A stretch of DNA of 39,590 nt from DASVRZ01 sp038228695 (GCA_038228695.1 JBBRPA010000033.1:1-39590), one strand, 5' to 3'. Counted from the stretch's first letter, positions 25,539 to 34,631 are shown. Notes: generated from the letters alone by a model not told the origin. Made by a program: numbers and translations.

Positions 25539-27029
25539 ATGCTTTTCAACTCCTGGACGTTTGTCATTTTCCTCCTAGCCACGTTTGCGCTCTACCATTT
25601 TCTCCCGTGGCCAGATCGCTGGCGGATGTTTTGCCAGATCGGGCTACTCACGGTGGCCAGCTACATTTTTTACGCCTGGCATACGCCTTGGTTGGTCATC
25701 ATTCTCGCGGCCTCGACTTGGATCAATGCCTATGCGGCGCTCAAACTGATCCAGTCGGAGACGCCCGCGCGGGGGCGGCAACGTTGGGTGATTATCGCCA
25801 TTAGTTCGAATCTGGGTCTGCTCGCTTTCTTCAAATACGCATCGTTGATGGTGAAAACAGTCCTCCCGGGGGCCTGGTGGACGCACGCCGGATGGGATTT
25901 GAGCCAGATCCCGCTGCCCGTTGGCATTTCGTTTTTTACCTTCCAAGGCATCAGCCTAGTGGTCGATGTCTATCGTTCGGGCGGAAAAGGCATCCCGGGT
26001 CTGGAGCCACCGCGAACCGCGCGGGAAAGTCTCTGGCTGGTGCAGCGGATGGCGTTTTTCAAGGCCTTCTTCCCGCAACTCGTCGCCGGCCCGATCGTCA
26101 AGGCCCACGAGTTCATGTATCAGATCTCGGCAAAAAACCTGCGGGATGTTGCGTGGGACGACGCCTCCCGTAAGCTTATCCTCGGGTTTTTTCTAAAAAT
26201 GGTCGTGGCGGATAATTTGAAGGAAGCGACGGCCTCGTTGGCGTTCCCCTATTTCAGCGGAATGCCGGGGATCAATCTGCTGTTTTTGCTTTACGGGTTT
26301 TCCTTTCAGATCTTCGCCGATTTTGCCGGTTACTCGCTCATCGCCATGGGGCTGGCTCGTTTGTTTGGGTATCAACTGCCGATCAATTTCAACTTTCCCT
26401 ATCTCTCGCAGTCGATCACCGAGTTTTGGCGTCGCTGGCACATTTCGCTCTCCACTTGGCTGCGCGAATACCTTTATTTTCCGCTCGGCGGCAACCGGCG
26501 CGGCGCGGTGCGGACCTATTTCAACCTGATTATCGTCATGCTGCTCGGCGGACTCTGGCACGGCGCAGCCTGGAGTTACATGGTCTGGGGCGGGGCGCAT
26601 GGGCTTTTGCTCGCGCTGGAGCGGTTCGCAGGGGTTCGCAACCGGACGGAGCAAGAGTCGGCGGAGTTGTCAAAGTCCTCGGGAATGGCGGCAGGTTGTT
26701 GGAAAGTTTTCCGCATCATTTTCACTTTCAACGTGGTTTCCTGCCTCTGGTTGCTCTTCAAGTTGCCGCATTTTCCCGAGGTGATTGAATTCGCTCGGCA
26801 GTTGACGACTTGGAAACGCGGTCTCATTCCGCAACCGATTTACACGATCCTCTTTTTCGGATTGCCCGTGCTGGCGTACCACTTTTGGCCGGCCATCCGG
26901 CGCCTGCTGCAGAGGAAATGTCGCGAGCCCGTTTGCCGGGTGGTCACGGACGTGATTTACGCATTTCTGTTCTTCATGATTCTCGTGAACAGCGGCAGCC
27001 CGGGCACATTCATCTACTTCCAATTTTGA
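25539..27029 (+). CDS. MBOAT-family membrane O-acyltransferase (AlgI-like)
   Basis: A 496-residue polytopic protein starting MLFNSWTFVIFLLATF, the classic AlgI/DltB-type opening; an ATG four codons upstream at 25527 is less typical. The MBOAT core is present: FFPQLVAGPIVKAHEF (about residues 177-192), QIFADFAGYSLIAMGLARLF, ITEFWRRWHISLSTWLREYL (about 293-312), and the catalytic histidine His341 in GGLWHGAAWSYMVWGGAHG. Such enzymes move acyl groups, usually acetyl, across the membrane onto exported glycans. The SGNH-like gene begins one base after its stop, matching AlgI-AlgJ/AlgX and DltB-DltD pairs. The acceptor is probably the polysaccharide built by this locus. Confidence 0.93.
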   Translation: MLFNSWTFVIFLLATFALYHFLPWPDRWRMFCQIGLLTVASYIFYAWHTPWLVIILAASTWINAYAALKLIQSETPARGRQRWVIIAISSNLGLLAFFKYASLMVKTVLPGAWWTHAGWDLSQIPLPVGISFFTFQGISLVVDVYRSGGKGIPGLEPPRTARESLWLVQRMAFFKAFFPQLVAGPIVKAHEFMYQISAKNLRDVAWDDASRKLILGFFLKMVVADNLKEATASLAFPYFSGMPGINLLFLLYGFSFQIFADFAGYSLIAMGLARLFGYQLPINFNFPYLSQSITEFWRRWHISLSTWLREYLYFPLGGNRRGAVRTYFNLIIVMLLGGLWHGAAWSYMVWGGAHGLLLALERFAGVRNRTEQESAELSKSSGMAAGCWKVFRIIFTFNVVSCLWLLFKLPHFPEVIEFARQLTTWKRGLIPQPIYTILFFGLPVLAYHFWPAIRRLLQRKCREPVCRVVTDVIYAFLFFMILVNSGSPGTFIYFQF

Positions 27030-27030
27030 A

Positions 27031-27960
27031 ATGACTCATCCGACCCCATCGCCTTCCAGCACCGTTCGCATTCTGCTGCTTGCCGTCGGAATGCTGGCGG
27101 TTTACAGCCTGCTCGTGGCAGGATTGGGGGTCCGGGCGGAGCTTGCCGAATCCAATCTGCAATCGAACCTGATTCGGATCTCGCGTTATCTGTTTGCTCC
27201 CAAAGTGGACCGCGTGCTCGTTGGCTCGTCGGTGGCCGGGCGTCTGCTCCCGGCTTATTTTCACGAGGCAGGGTTGGAAATGAGCAATCTGGGTTTGGAC
27301 GGAAGCCGACCGCTGTTTGGTTTCGAAGTGGTAAAAATGCGCGACCCGCTGCCTCAGGAGATGATCATTGACACCTCAACGCTTTTTCAACCTCTGATGG
27401 AAAACGATGTCGTGTTGCGGGACTTGATCCATAATCCGATATTCAAGTTCAGCCGTTGGCTCGCGTTTTTCCGACCGGAATACCGCCCGTCATCGGTCCT
27501 TTACTGGCAGATTAAACAACGGCGCGAGCAAGGTGGAGGAACCCAACTGCCGCCCCTGCCGCACAACCCGCTGGCCGTGCAGGAAACCAAGACGCCATCC
27601 GCAGCGCTTCCCAAGCGGGGATGGCGCGAGGAGGATCAAATCCGACCAGTGAGCGACGCCATCCGGCAGTTCGAAACGGAGGGCATCCGAGTCATCCTGC
27701 TCTCGGTCCCGCGCGGAAGCGGTTGGGGCGTGCCCCGGGAAGGCCTCGAGAAAAAGCTGGCCGCCGATTTGCACCTGACGCTGCTTGAACCGGGTGTTCC
27801 TCTGGCGAGGGATGGGTCAGTGTTGGCTTTTTCCGATGGATTTCATCTGGACACCGCGAGCGCGAAAAAAGTAGCCGGGCGTATTGTCGCCGAATTGAAG
27901 GAGTTGCCGCGTCCATCGGCGCCCACCGGGTCAGCCTCCGAAAATGGGCGGGGACAATAA
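27031..27960 (+). CDS. SGNH-hydrolase-like membrane-anchored partner of the MBOAT acyltransferase
   Basis: The protein has 309 residues with one N-terminal membrane anchor (residues 12-32, VRILLLAVGMLAVYSLLVAG) and an extracytoplasmic domain. SGNH-type elements are visible: a GSS block (VLVGSSVAGR, Ser66/Ser67), NLGLDG near 86-91, and a C-terminal Asp-x2-His (SDGFHLD, Asp269 and His272). This is the layout of AlgJ/AlgX/DltD-like proteins that finish acyl transfer outside the membrane. The spacing of one base to the MBOAT gene implies tight coexpression. The family assignment rests on motifs and context; overall similarity to a named family was not established. Confidence 0.68.
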   Translation: MTHPTPSPSSTVRILLLAVGMLAVYSLLVAGLGVRAELAESNLQSNLIRISRYLFAPKVDRVLVGSSVAGRLLPAYFHEAGLEMSNLGLDGSRPLFGFEVVKMRDPLPQEMIIDTSTLFQPLMENDVVLRDLIHNPIFKFSRWLAFFRPEYRPSSVLYWQIKQRREQGGGTQLPPLPHNPLAVQETKTPSAALPKRGWREEDQIRPVSDAIRQFETEGIRVILLSVPRGSGWGVPREGLEKKLAADLHLTLLEPGVPLARDGSVLAFSDGFHLDTASAKKVAGRIVAELKELPRPSAPTGSASENGRGQ

Positions 27961-28122
27961 TCTTTCCATGACTTGGTTCTGGTAGTCCCTCGAAAAAAGT
28001 GCAGATTGCATCACGCTTGTGCAGTTTTTAACCTTTCCTCTGACCATGGCCCGAAGCCTAAAAACGCCCGAAATAGCGTTGATCTGACCCACTGCGACCG
28101 CGGTATCCCGACCCACTCATTT

Positions 28123-29721
28123 ATGCGCCCGTTTGGAAACCGAGTTATTAAGCCGCATCTGATCATTGCGACAATCGTGGGGCTGCTCCTGTCCTATTAT
28201 CTGGGAAGCAAGATTGGATCGGGACAGACGCGACCCGTTATCATTTTTTTTGCCGTTGGCGTGTGCCTCGCTCTTTTCCTGGGGATGCGGACCAATATCT
28301 GGATGATCATTCCGGCCTGTTGGACTTTGACCGGTCAAATCAGAGCCTTACCGCTGCCGTTCACAGTCAGGGACATGGCTGTCATGCTGGCAGGTGGGTT
28401 TTTTCTCGTGATGATCATCTTTAAAATCGCTCGTCAAAGGGCGATTTACGACCATCTAGACGTCATTCTCTGGATCAATCTCGGTTATTTGCTCACCGTC
28501 TTTCTAAGAAATCCGGTCGGCATAGATGCGTTTGGCAGCGATCTGGTTGGAGGAAAGCCCTACTTCAACATCGTGCTCGGCACAGTTCCTTACTTCATCC
28601 TGGCCCGCACGGTTGTCACTCAGGATGAAATTAGACGCGTGCCTTACTTGCTCCTCGGCGGCTCCGTGGTGGTGTCATTTCTGGGCGTTTTAACCCAATA
28701 CATCCCGGCGTTAACCCCATTTATCGCTCCGTTTTACAGTGGAATTGCAGTCGAATCATATCTTTCTGAATACAATACCGGAGAAACTTCAGCCACCGTT
28801 GCAGGTGAGGATCGCCTGACCTTCCTCCAAGGCTTCGGCGGTAGCATTTCTGCGATTTGCATCTCTGCCTTCCCGCCTCGAACCCTGCTCAATCCGTTGT
28901 ATTTCTGGCGGACTACCGCTTTCTTGCTCTCCCTTGTCGTTACCTTCCTCTCAGGTTTCCGAAGTGCATTTTTCGGCATCATGCTATCCTTCCTCATTTC
29001 CGGTTACATCCGCGGCAAGTGGACTGAAGTTTTTCGCTCGTTCATTCCCCTATTCTCGGCGGTGGTTTTGGTCGTTGCGCTGCAAGGAACCTTCGTGCAC
29101 TGGCCCTACACCATGCAAAGAACCCTCAGCTTCCTGCCGGGCGCTTGGGACGAGGGACCCGTAAAGGACGCCAAAGGCAGTTCCGATTGGCGCTTTGACA
29201 TGTGGAGACGGGCACTATCGACGGACCGTTATATCAAAAACAAGATTTTTGGCGACGGATTTGGCTTCACCAAACGCGACCTCGAAATCATGAAAAATGC
29301 CGATTTTGGCGGAACGGGTTTTGAGGGAAACGTTGAGGGGAACGAGGCCTTTATGATTCAAGGTTCTTTCCACAGCGGCCCCGTTTCGGCCATCCGGTTC
29401 GCTGGAGCGGTGGGCTTGGTATTGATTCTTATACTCCAATGCATCGTCGCCGCCCACTCCTACAAACTGGCCACCTTGGCCAAGGGAACCAAATTCTACG
29501 TTCCCACCCTTTTTATCGCAATTCCGGCCATTGCCAACCCCTTCGCCTTTGTGCTGATCTTTGGTGCCTACGACGACAGTTTGATCCAAATGATGTTCAC
29601 AATCGGGATGCTAAAAATGATCGAAATGTCCATGCGCAAGGCCGGCGTGTTCGCCAAGAAGATGCCCGGAGCCGCTTCGGAGTCCGCCAAACCACTCATT
29701 CCAGCACTAGCCCAGGGTTAA
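28123..29721 (+). CDS. Polytopic membrane protein, O-antigen ligase/polymerase (Wzy/WaaL)-like
   Basis: The ATG at 28123 (MRPFGNRVIKPH) gives 532 residues; the frame extends 50 codons further up to 27973 but that stretch is not hydrophobic or protein-like. About ten to twelve hydrophobic helices are separated by one large extracytoplasmic loop (about residues 330-435, with WPYTMQRTLSFLPGAWDE and the segment FGDGFGFTKRDLEIMKN), the topology of O-antigen ligases and polymerases. There is little sequence conservation in these families, so ligase versus polymerase stays open. With an ABC exporter in the locus, a ligase or a modification-related role is more expected than Wzy polymerisation. About 160 bp without a recognised site separate it from the SGNH-like gene. 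Confidence 0.72.
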   Translation: MRPFGNRVIKPHLIIATIVGLLLSYYLGSKIGSGQTRPVIIFFAVGVCLALFLGMRTNIWMIIPACWTLTGQIRALPLPFTVRDMAVMLAGGFFLVMIIFKIARQRAIYDHLDVILWINLGYLLTVFLRNPVGIDAFGSDLVGGKPYFNIVLGTVPYFILARTVVTQDEIRRVPYLLLGGSVVVSFLGVLTQYIPALTPFIAPFYSGIAVESYLSEYNTGETSATVAGEDRLTFLQGFGGSISAICISAFPPRTLLNPLYFWRTTAFLLSLVVTFLSGFRSAFFGIMLSFLISGYIRGKWTEVFRSFIPLFSAVVLVVALQGTFVHWPYTMQRTLSFLPGAWDEGPVKDAKGSSDWRFDMWRRALSTDRYIKNKIFGDGFGFTKRDLEIMKNADFGGTGFEGNVEGNEAFMIQGSFHSGPVSAIRFAGAVGLVLILILQCIVAAHSYKLATLAKGTKFYVPTLFIAIPAIANPFAFVLIFGAYDDSLIQMMFTIGMLKMIEMSMRKAGVFAKKMPGAASESAKPLIPALAQG

Positions 29722-29755
29722 TGCTGGAAAAGGCAGGACGACCGAGGAAGGAATT

Positions 29756-30466
29756 TTAAGGAGCGTAATGGTTGCGGTTATTTTTCAAACGGCCAAAAAC
29801 CTCAACCGGAAAATCTGTTCCAGAGCGTCCCGAATAAGCGATGAATTCCACCTCGCATCCGTGGGACTGCTGGAAATTCAGCAACGCCCTGCACTCATCG
29901 CCCGTAAATTCATCAAAGATAAAATGGTATTCCTCGAACTGATCGTAAAGGCGGCTTAACAAGAACAAGGTTGACGAATAAAGATCCGCGTCGAAGTGGA
30001 CCAAAACCGCCCCTGGGGTTGGATTGGCTCCCCTGGCGGAAGCCACACCTTCTGCAAAGGTGTTCTGGAACCAGCCTTTCACAAAGTGCACTCTCGAATC
30101 GTCAATCACTGGCATGGTTCCCTTGGTGCTGAAGGTGCCTTTTTGCATGTGTTTCCAATCCTCCGGAAGCCCTTCAAAAGAATCAAATCCCCAAAAACAA
30201 GACGCCGAATGGGTCAGGTTCTTTGAAAAATAACTAATCGATTCCCCCTGCCAGACACCAAATTCCAGCATCAATACGCTGGTCGCTTTTCCCATTGTGC
30301 CGATGCAAATATCCCAAAGGTCCTTCCGCTCGATCACATGGCGCGCATCGTAAATTTTCTTAAATTGATGGCGGAGAGCGCAGTGGACGAGCGGTTTTTC
30401 GAAAAACGGTGTGGTGAAATTATTCCCCAAAATTCGGATCAGACTGGATTTCAATAGACTTAACAT
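29756..30466 (-). CDS. TylF/MycF-family methyltransferase-like protein
   Basis: The product has 236 residues with the TylF/MycF pattern: LEFGVWQGESISYFSKNL (motif I region), CFWGFDSFEGLPEDW, KGWFQNTF, and the metal/active-site stretch VLVHFDADLYSSTLFLLSRL followed by YHFIFDEFTGDECRALLNF. Characterised members O-methylate deoxysugars with SAM and Mg2+. Here a sugar of the exported polysaccharide is the likely substrate. It is convergent with the ligase-like gene (34 bp between the stops). It lies 130 bp downstream of the deacetylase gene, in the same direction. Confidence 0.85.
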   Translation of the reverse strand: MLSLLKSSLIRILGNNFTTPFFEKPLVHCALRHQFKKIYDARHVIERKDLWDICIGTMGKATSVLMLEFGVWQGESISYFSKNLTHSASCFWGFDSFEGLPEDWKHMQKGTFSTKGTMPVIDDSRVHFVKGWFQNTFAEGVASARGANPTPGAVLVHFDADLYSSTLFLLSRLYDQFEEYHFIFDEFTGDECRALLNFQQSHGCEVEFIAYSGRSGTDFPVEVFGRLKNNRNHYAP

Positions 30467-30596
30467 GGGGAGCGAAAACTGGCGTCCGCTGGTTATGAGG
30501 TCTGAAGGTCAAATTCGCAAGCAACCAAATTTGGTGCACCGAAATCGAGACGATAAGTGGCCCGTTCACAGGCCAGGTTTTTACGAACGCGAACCA

Positions 30597-31370
30597 TCAC
30601 TCAAACGCGTTCGAACCGGATTGCAACACCTCGCAAATCGGCACCACCCGACAGGAGGCGCAGACCAATTCTAAAACCTTCTCTAGGTATCTGGGCGTGC
30701 AGCCGTAGGGCGAGGGATTTTCACGGATGTCATGTCCGTAGAAAATGATCCATCCCGGGTCGCGCTGGCACTCTTCCAGCACTCGAGCGACATGCTCCAG
30801 CGGAACCTTTTCATACAAATTTTGGCAGAGCAAAAGATCGAGATCCACCCAACGCCGGTTGATCCCAGGGTAGGTTCCCCGGCTGCTCGCCGCGTAGTGC
30901 CGCATCCGTCGTTTGATCGGCAAAGTGACTTCGCCCCCTGGATAGGAAAAATTTCTTAACTCGTAGCGCGGGATGATTTTCCCAAATTCCGCCCGGTTCT
31001 TTTGGATGTCTTCCTCGTAAATCGTTTGCGTCGTTCTCCGGGCTCCCAGATGCGAGTAGGTGTGGCAGGCGAGTTCGTGACCCTCGGCGATCAACGCATC
31101 GAGATCATCCCGGGTAAAATACGGCCCCTGCGATTCGTGATCCTGACCCATCAACCCAAGGGAGGCGTAATACGTGCCCCGGACGTTAAATCGGCGCAGC
31201 AACGCACCACCCACCGTGAACGCCGATTTCGGAAAATCATCGAAAGTGAAGGAAGCAACGGGCCGATCCAGAGTTAGCTTGAACTCACGGCGGAAGATGT
31301 TTTGGTGAATTTTCGGACGCGGTGAAAAGGGCTTCACCATCTGCCGTAGGGAGCGGATCAGACTACTCAC
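30597..31370 (-). CDS. Polysaccharide deacetylase (NodB homology domain, CE4)
   Basis: A 257-residue protein built almost entirely of a NodB fold. Motif 1 FTFDDFP (about residues 41-47, with the catalytic Asp and the metal Asp) and motif 2 HTYSHL (His103 and His107) are intact. The later motifs appear as FSYPGGEV and WIIFYGHDI. CE4 enzymes remove N- or O-acetyl groups from glycans or their precursors. No signal peptide is obvious, so it may act in the cytoplasm on a lipid-linked or nucleotide-linked intermediate. The start is a GTG overlapping the TGA of the FkbH-like gene (GTGA), indicating coupling; a downstream ATG (MVKPFSP) is the alternative. Confidence 0.92.
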   Translation of the reverse strand: MSSLIRSLRQMVKPFSPRPKIHQNIFRREFKLTLDRPVASFTFDDFPKSAFTVGGALLRRFNVRGTYYASLGLMGQDHESQGPYFTRDDLDALIAEGHELACHTYSHLGARRTTQTIYEEDIQKNRAEFGKIIPRYELRNFSYPGGEVTLPIKRRMRHYAASSRGTYPGINRRWVDLDLLLCQNLYEKVPLEHVARVLEECQRDPGWIIFYGHDIRENPSPYGCTPRYLEKVLELVCASCRVVPICEVLQSGSNAFE

Positions 31371-33151
31371 GACGCGATTTCCTTCTCGACCGTGATGAAA
31401 TCAAAACTGGGCATCTCCTGCGCGCTAAATTCCAGCCCCGTAACTCCGTTACTCTCGTTGATTTCCAAAAAGCCAAGGTCCCCAAACACCCTCCCGGCTG
31501 GCGCATTGCGCGAGGTTTTCCGCCATCGGGCCCGGAAAGGCCGCACAGGGAATTCGCGAAGCAGATGCGCGAGAAAAGCATGCTCAATCCGCTTTGATTG
31601 AATGCGGCAACTGAAAGCAAGATCGGTCAGGGTGTTGCCCGATCGATCCATCACCGCGAATCCGACGATGCCGTAGGATCCAAACCGGTCCTCCACCCCA
31701 ATCGCGAAGCCAGAGAGATTAGGGTTGGCGGAGATGCGGGCCAGTTCGCCGTAGTCGTAGCGGGTTCCAGAGAAATTCATTTGATTGGTGCGCTGGGCCA
31801 GTTCATGCACCCGGGGAAGCAATATTTCAGTCAACGGCAGGACGCATACCTTGATTTTACAATCCCGCAAAAACGCTTCGTAATCTCCTCCCGTTTCGTC
31901 CCGGGCTTCGCCGCGATGTTCCTCCTCCCGGTAAAGCAGTCGCCGCCGTGCGCCTTCCTCCGTCTCAGAAACCTGACATTCGTGCCTCCAAAGCAGCCAG
32001 CTAGCATCTGCCGCATCGATCACCCGCACGCCCGGGCACGCTTGACTAACCTCGGCCCTCTCAAACGGGGAATCATCCACGTAGAGCATGCTGTCCAGCC
32101 CAATATTCAAGGAATGAGCAATCGTTTGCACCGCTTGGCTTTTTGGCTCCCACGAAATCTGCGGTTTCAAAAGATACTCCGCAAGACCGAATCGTTGCAT
32201 CACCAAAAGGGCTTCCTCCGGATTGTTCTTACTAGCGACCGAGAGGAGAATTCCGCGGCGGTCCAGTTCCTGAAAAATCTCGCGAATTCCCGGCTTGAGC
32301 GCGATTCCATCGGAGCCATCCTCGACCAGGATTCCGTCCCAAACCGTGTTATCCAAATCCCACACCACACATTTGCAACTGCCGCGTGGACCGGATTTCG
32401 CGAAGTCCGGATCGCGCACAAAATCGATGCAGCCGAAATAAAGCGTCGGCCGCGCCTCACTTTCACTCGGCGAAACTTCCAAGTGAAAAGGCTCGTCTAG
32501 ATTCACCGATTCGCGGATGGTCGCGACGGGAAAACAAAACCGCTGCAATCCAGGCTGGACGATGAATTTCGCCGAGAAGGGAGTTCCCAATTCATTGGAT
32601 CGCGACCGGATGTAAAGGGTGAGGGCCACCCCGGCGGGTTCTGGACTATAAACCTCGACCAGAAAATAATCGGGCAGCTCCACGCTGGTTTGTCTTTCTG
32701 ACCAACGCTCCCGCCGTCCTCGGTATCGCCAAGCAATGGATTTTTTAATCCTGCGCGGCGTCGGCAGGTGTCGGACGATCGATCCGAGCCGGGCGTTGGT
32801 GTTTTCGATTTGTGTCGCCGTCACCACGGGAAAAAGGCCCAAGGTTCCGTTCGCCCAGAGTTTGGCCCATTGTTTGAAATGGATTTTTAAAAGCCAGGGG
32901 CCGAGACCGCCGACGCCCGGCACTCGCACCATGCCCTCAGCAAATCGGCGGCAGGACAAATCCACCGGTCGTTGCTCGTAAAGATCACACGTTAGAAAAC
33001 AATGCGGTATAGCGCATTCGGTGCAATGCTCGCCCCACGAGATCAGGCTTCGTGCCGTCACTGTGCTACTCAGACTGGCCCATCGCTGACGGATTTCCTC
33101 TGGTATGACGGCGGCACTTTCAACGCGGTCATTTACCTCGCTCTCATACAT
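31367..33151 (-). CDS. FkbH-like HAD-IIIC protein with cysteine-rich N-terminal domain
   Basis: The ATG at 33151 gives 594 residues. The HAD-IIIC/FkbH module starts near residue 257 with VVWDLDNTVWDGILVEDG (nucleophile Asp265). It continues through ILLSVASKNNPEEALLVMQR and LYVDDSPFERAEV, and ends in a GNAT-like domain (VHELAQRTNQMNFSGTRY) as in known FkbH proteins, which load glyceryl or similar units onto a carrier. Ahead of it is a region with five closely spaced cysteines (43, 46, 51, 55, 67; HCTECAIPHCFLTCDLY), then a beta-rich segment (about 155-245). The cysteine cluster could hold an Fe-S centre or zinc; this is inference. No acyl carrier protein is visible nearby, so the acceptor is unknown. 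It leads the three-gene leftward group. Confidence 0.86.
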   Translation of the reverse strand: MYESEVNDRVESAAVIPEEIRQRWASLSSTVTARSLISWGEHCTECAIPHCFLTCDLYEQRPVDLSCRRFAEGMVRVPGVGGLGPWLLKIHFKQWAKLWANGTLGLFPVVTATQIENTNARLGSIVRHLPTPRRIKKSIAWRYRGRRERWSERQTSVELPDYFLVEVYSPEPAGVALTLYIRSRSNELGTPFSAKFIVQPGLQRFCFPVATIRESVNLDEPFHLEVSPSESEARPTLYFGCIDFVRDPDFAKSGPRGSCKCVVWDLDNTVWDGILVEDGSDGIALKPGIREIFQELDRRGILLSVASKNNPEEALLVMQRFGLAEYLLKPQISWEPKSQAVQTIAHSLNIGLDSMLYVDDSPFERAEVSQACPGVRVIDAADASWLLWRHECQVSETEEGARRRLLYREEEHRGEARDETGGDYEAFLRDCKIKVCVLPLTEILLPRVHELAQRTNQMNFSGTRYDYGELARISANPNLSGFAIGVEDRFGSYGIVGFAVMDRSGNTLTDLAFSCRIQSKRIEHAFLAHLLREFPVRPFRARWRKTSRNAPAGRVFGDLGFLEINESNGVTGLEFSAQEMPSFDFITVEKEIAS

Positions 33152-33401
33152 ATTGGACCAAAATGAGCCGCAACCTACCAAAAATACAAGGGTTTCGACG
33201 CGGGTTCATCGCTTTCTTCTCTACACCCACTCCGTGCGCTTGTCGTGGAGGAAAGTCGCCATCCGCTCCATCGACGCCGAGGATTTCGAGAAAACGCTGT
33301 TCTTGTCAAAAGCGATGCAATAGGTTCCCCCTCCACCTTCCCATGAGCAATCCTTTGCCTAAGTTCGAGAAATTCTGCCATCATCCTGGACTTTAAAGGC
33401 A

Positions 33402-34217
33402 ATGAACCGTCTCACTATTGAAGCAGGCAAAAGCGAGGCGCATTATTGGCGCGACCTTTGGCGCTATCGCGAATTGTTTTTTTTCCTCTCATGGCGCGAC
33501 ATTCTCGTCCGCTACAAACAGACCGTCATCGGCGTCCTCTGGGGCGTACTCCGACCGGTCCTGAATACGGCCGTCCTCGTCTTTGCCTTTTCGTTTGTGG
33601 CCAAAATCCACTCGGACATTCCCTACCCGCTGCTGGTTTTTTCCGCGATGCTGCCTTGGCAGTTCTTCGCCAGTGCGTTGACCGAGGCCAGCAATAGTCT
33701 GGTGGCCAACTCGAACATGATTTCTAAAATTTACTTCCCGCGACTGATCATGCCAGCCAGCGCGATAATCGTAGCTTTGACTGATTTCCTAATCTCACTG
33801 GTAATTTTGATCGTCATGATGGTTTGCTACCGGTTCACTCCGACCTGGCACATTCTCTTGCTGATTCCTCTGACCGGAGTCGCTTTCCTAACGGCGTTCG
33901 GAGCTGGGCTCTGGCTGGCTGCGCTCAACGTCAAATACCGCGACTTTCGCTACGTGCTCCCGTTCATCGTGCAATTCGGTCTTTACGTCTCGCCAGTCGG
34001 TTACGAGAGCAATCGCATCCCGGAAAAATGGCGCTTACTCTATTCAATCAATCCCATGGTTGGAGTCATCGACGGATTCCGCTGGGCGGTCACCGGCAAG
34101 GAGTCCTTCATAAACTGGCCCGGGTTCTGCGTTTCGCTGTGCCTAGTCCTCTCCCTCGCAGTCGGCGGCATCTGGTATTTCCGCAGGACCGAGCGCGAGT
34201 TTGCGGATGTTATTTAA
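33402..34217 (+). CDS. wzm: ABC-2-type polysaccharide export permease (Wzm)
   Basis: A 271-residue permease with about six transmembrane helices and the typical start of Wzm/TagG permeases: ELFFFLSWRDILVRYKQTVI, GVLWGVLRPVLNTAVLVFAF, then PLLVFSAMLPWQFFASALTE and NSNMISKIYFPRLIMPASAI. It forms the membrane channel that moves a completed, lipid-linked glycan across the inner membrane with Wzt. The 250 bp upstream (33152-33401) separate it from the divergent FkbH-like gene and contain no convincing gene. The partner gene wzt is not adjacent; a 0.6-kb insert lies between them. Confidence 0.94.
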   Translation: MNRLTIEAGKSEAHYWRDLWRYRELFFFLSWRDILVRYKQTVIGVLWGVLRPVLNTAVLVFAFSFVAKIHSDIPYPLLVFSAMLPWQFFASALTEASNSLVANSNMISKIYFPRLIMPASAIIVALTDFLISLVILIVMMVCYRFTPTWHILLLIPLTGVAFLTAFGAGLWLAALNVKYRDFRYVLPFIVQFGLYVSPVGYESNRIPEKWRLLYSINPMVGVIDGFRWAVTGKESFINWPGFCVSLCLVLSLAVGGIWYFRRTEREFADVI

Positions 34218-34221
34218 AATT

Positions 34222-34269
34222 CTGAAAGACTGAAAGGCTGAAAAGCTGAAAGACTGAAAGACTGAAATT
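34222..34269. repeat. Left 8-bp repeat array, six units of CTGAAAGN
   Basis: Six head-to-tail octamers: CTGAAAGA, CTGAAAGG, CTGAAAAG, CTGAAAGA, CTGAAAGA, CTGAAATT. The array begins 4 bases after the wzm stop and ends 2 bases before the ATG of the four-helix-bundle gene. It therefore forms the whole 5' leader of that gene and leaves it without a Shine-Dalgarno. It is the reverse complement of the right array consensus. Confidence 0.93.
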
Positions 34270-34271
34270 GA

Positions 34272-34631
34272 ATGAGGGGCACTGAAGAGTTCAGAAACAG
34301 GACAAAAGCTTTTGCAGCGGGATGCATTCGGCTCTATGTCGGCCTTGACCGCAACCGCTATGAAGTGCAGGTCATAGGAAAGCAATTGATTCGCTCAGGA
34401 ACATCTGTTGCCGCTAATTACCGTGAAGCATGCCGGGGCAGATCAACGGGCGATTTTGTCTCAAAACTCAATATCTGCATTCAAGAAGCCGACGAGACCT
34501 CGTTATGGCTGGAACTTCTACGCGAAGAGTGCAAAGTGAAAAGCGATCTCTCGTTGGTTTTGGAAAAAGAATGCAACGAATTGATAGCCATTATGGTCAC
34601 CATGTCCGCCCGCTCAAGTTCATCCAAATAA
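34272..34631 (+). CDS. Four-helix-bundle protein (23S rRNA intervening-sequence family, TIGR02436/PF05635-like)
   Basis: The protein has 119 residues and is predicted all-helical. It carries the family core GKQLIRSGTSVAANYREACR (about residues 36-55), in place of the usual QLRRSATSVGANIAEA, followed by the later helices FVSKLNICIQEADETSLWLE and LLREECKVKSDLSLVLEKEC. The family was first seen as the ORF inside intervening sequences of 23S rRNA, and relatives (Avd) assist retrohoming in diversity-generating retroelements. No biochemical activity is established for the rRNA-type members. No reverse transcriptase gene is in this window. The gene starts 2 bases after the left repeat array and the right array begins 16 bases after its stop. 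Confidence 0.9.
   Translation: MRGTEEFRNRTKAFAAGCIRLYVGLDRNRYEVQVIGKQLIRSGTSVAANYREACRGRSTGDFVSKLNICIQEADETSLWLELLREECKVKSDLSLVLEKECNELIAIMVTMSARSSSSK

Noticed and set aside
33105..33402. Small frames in the wzm/FkbH intergenic region, both strands
   Set aside because: They lack a ribosome-binding site, begin inside or against neighbouring genes and show no family pattern; most likely non-coding promoter DNA.
34272..34631. Four-helix-bundle gene as the Avd component of a diversity-generating retroelement
   Set aside because: No reverse transcriptase, template repeat or variable repeat was seen in the window, and the gene fits the rRNA-IVS branch at least as well.
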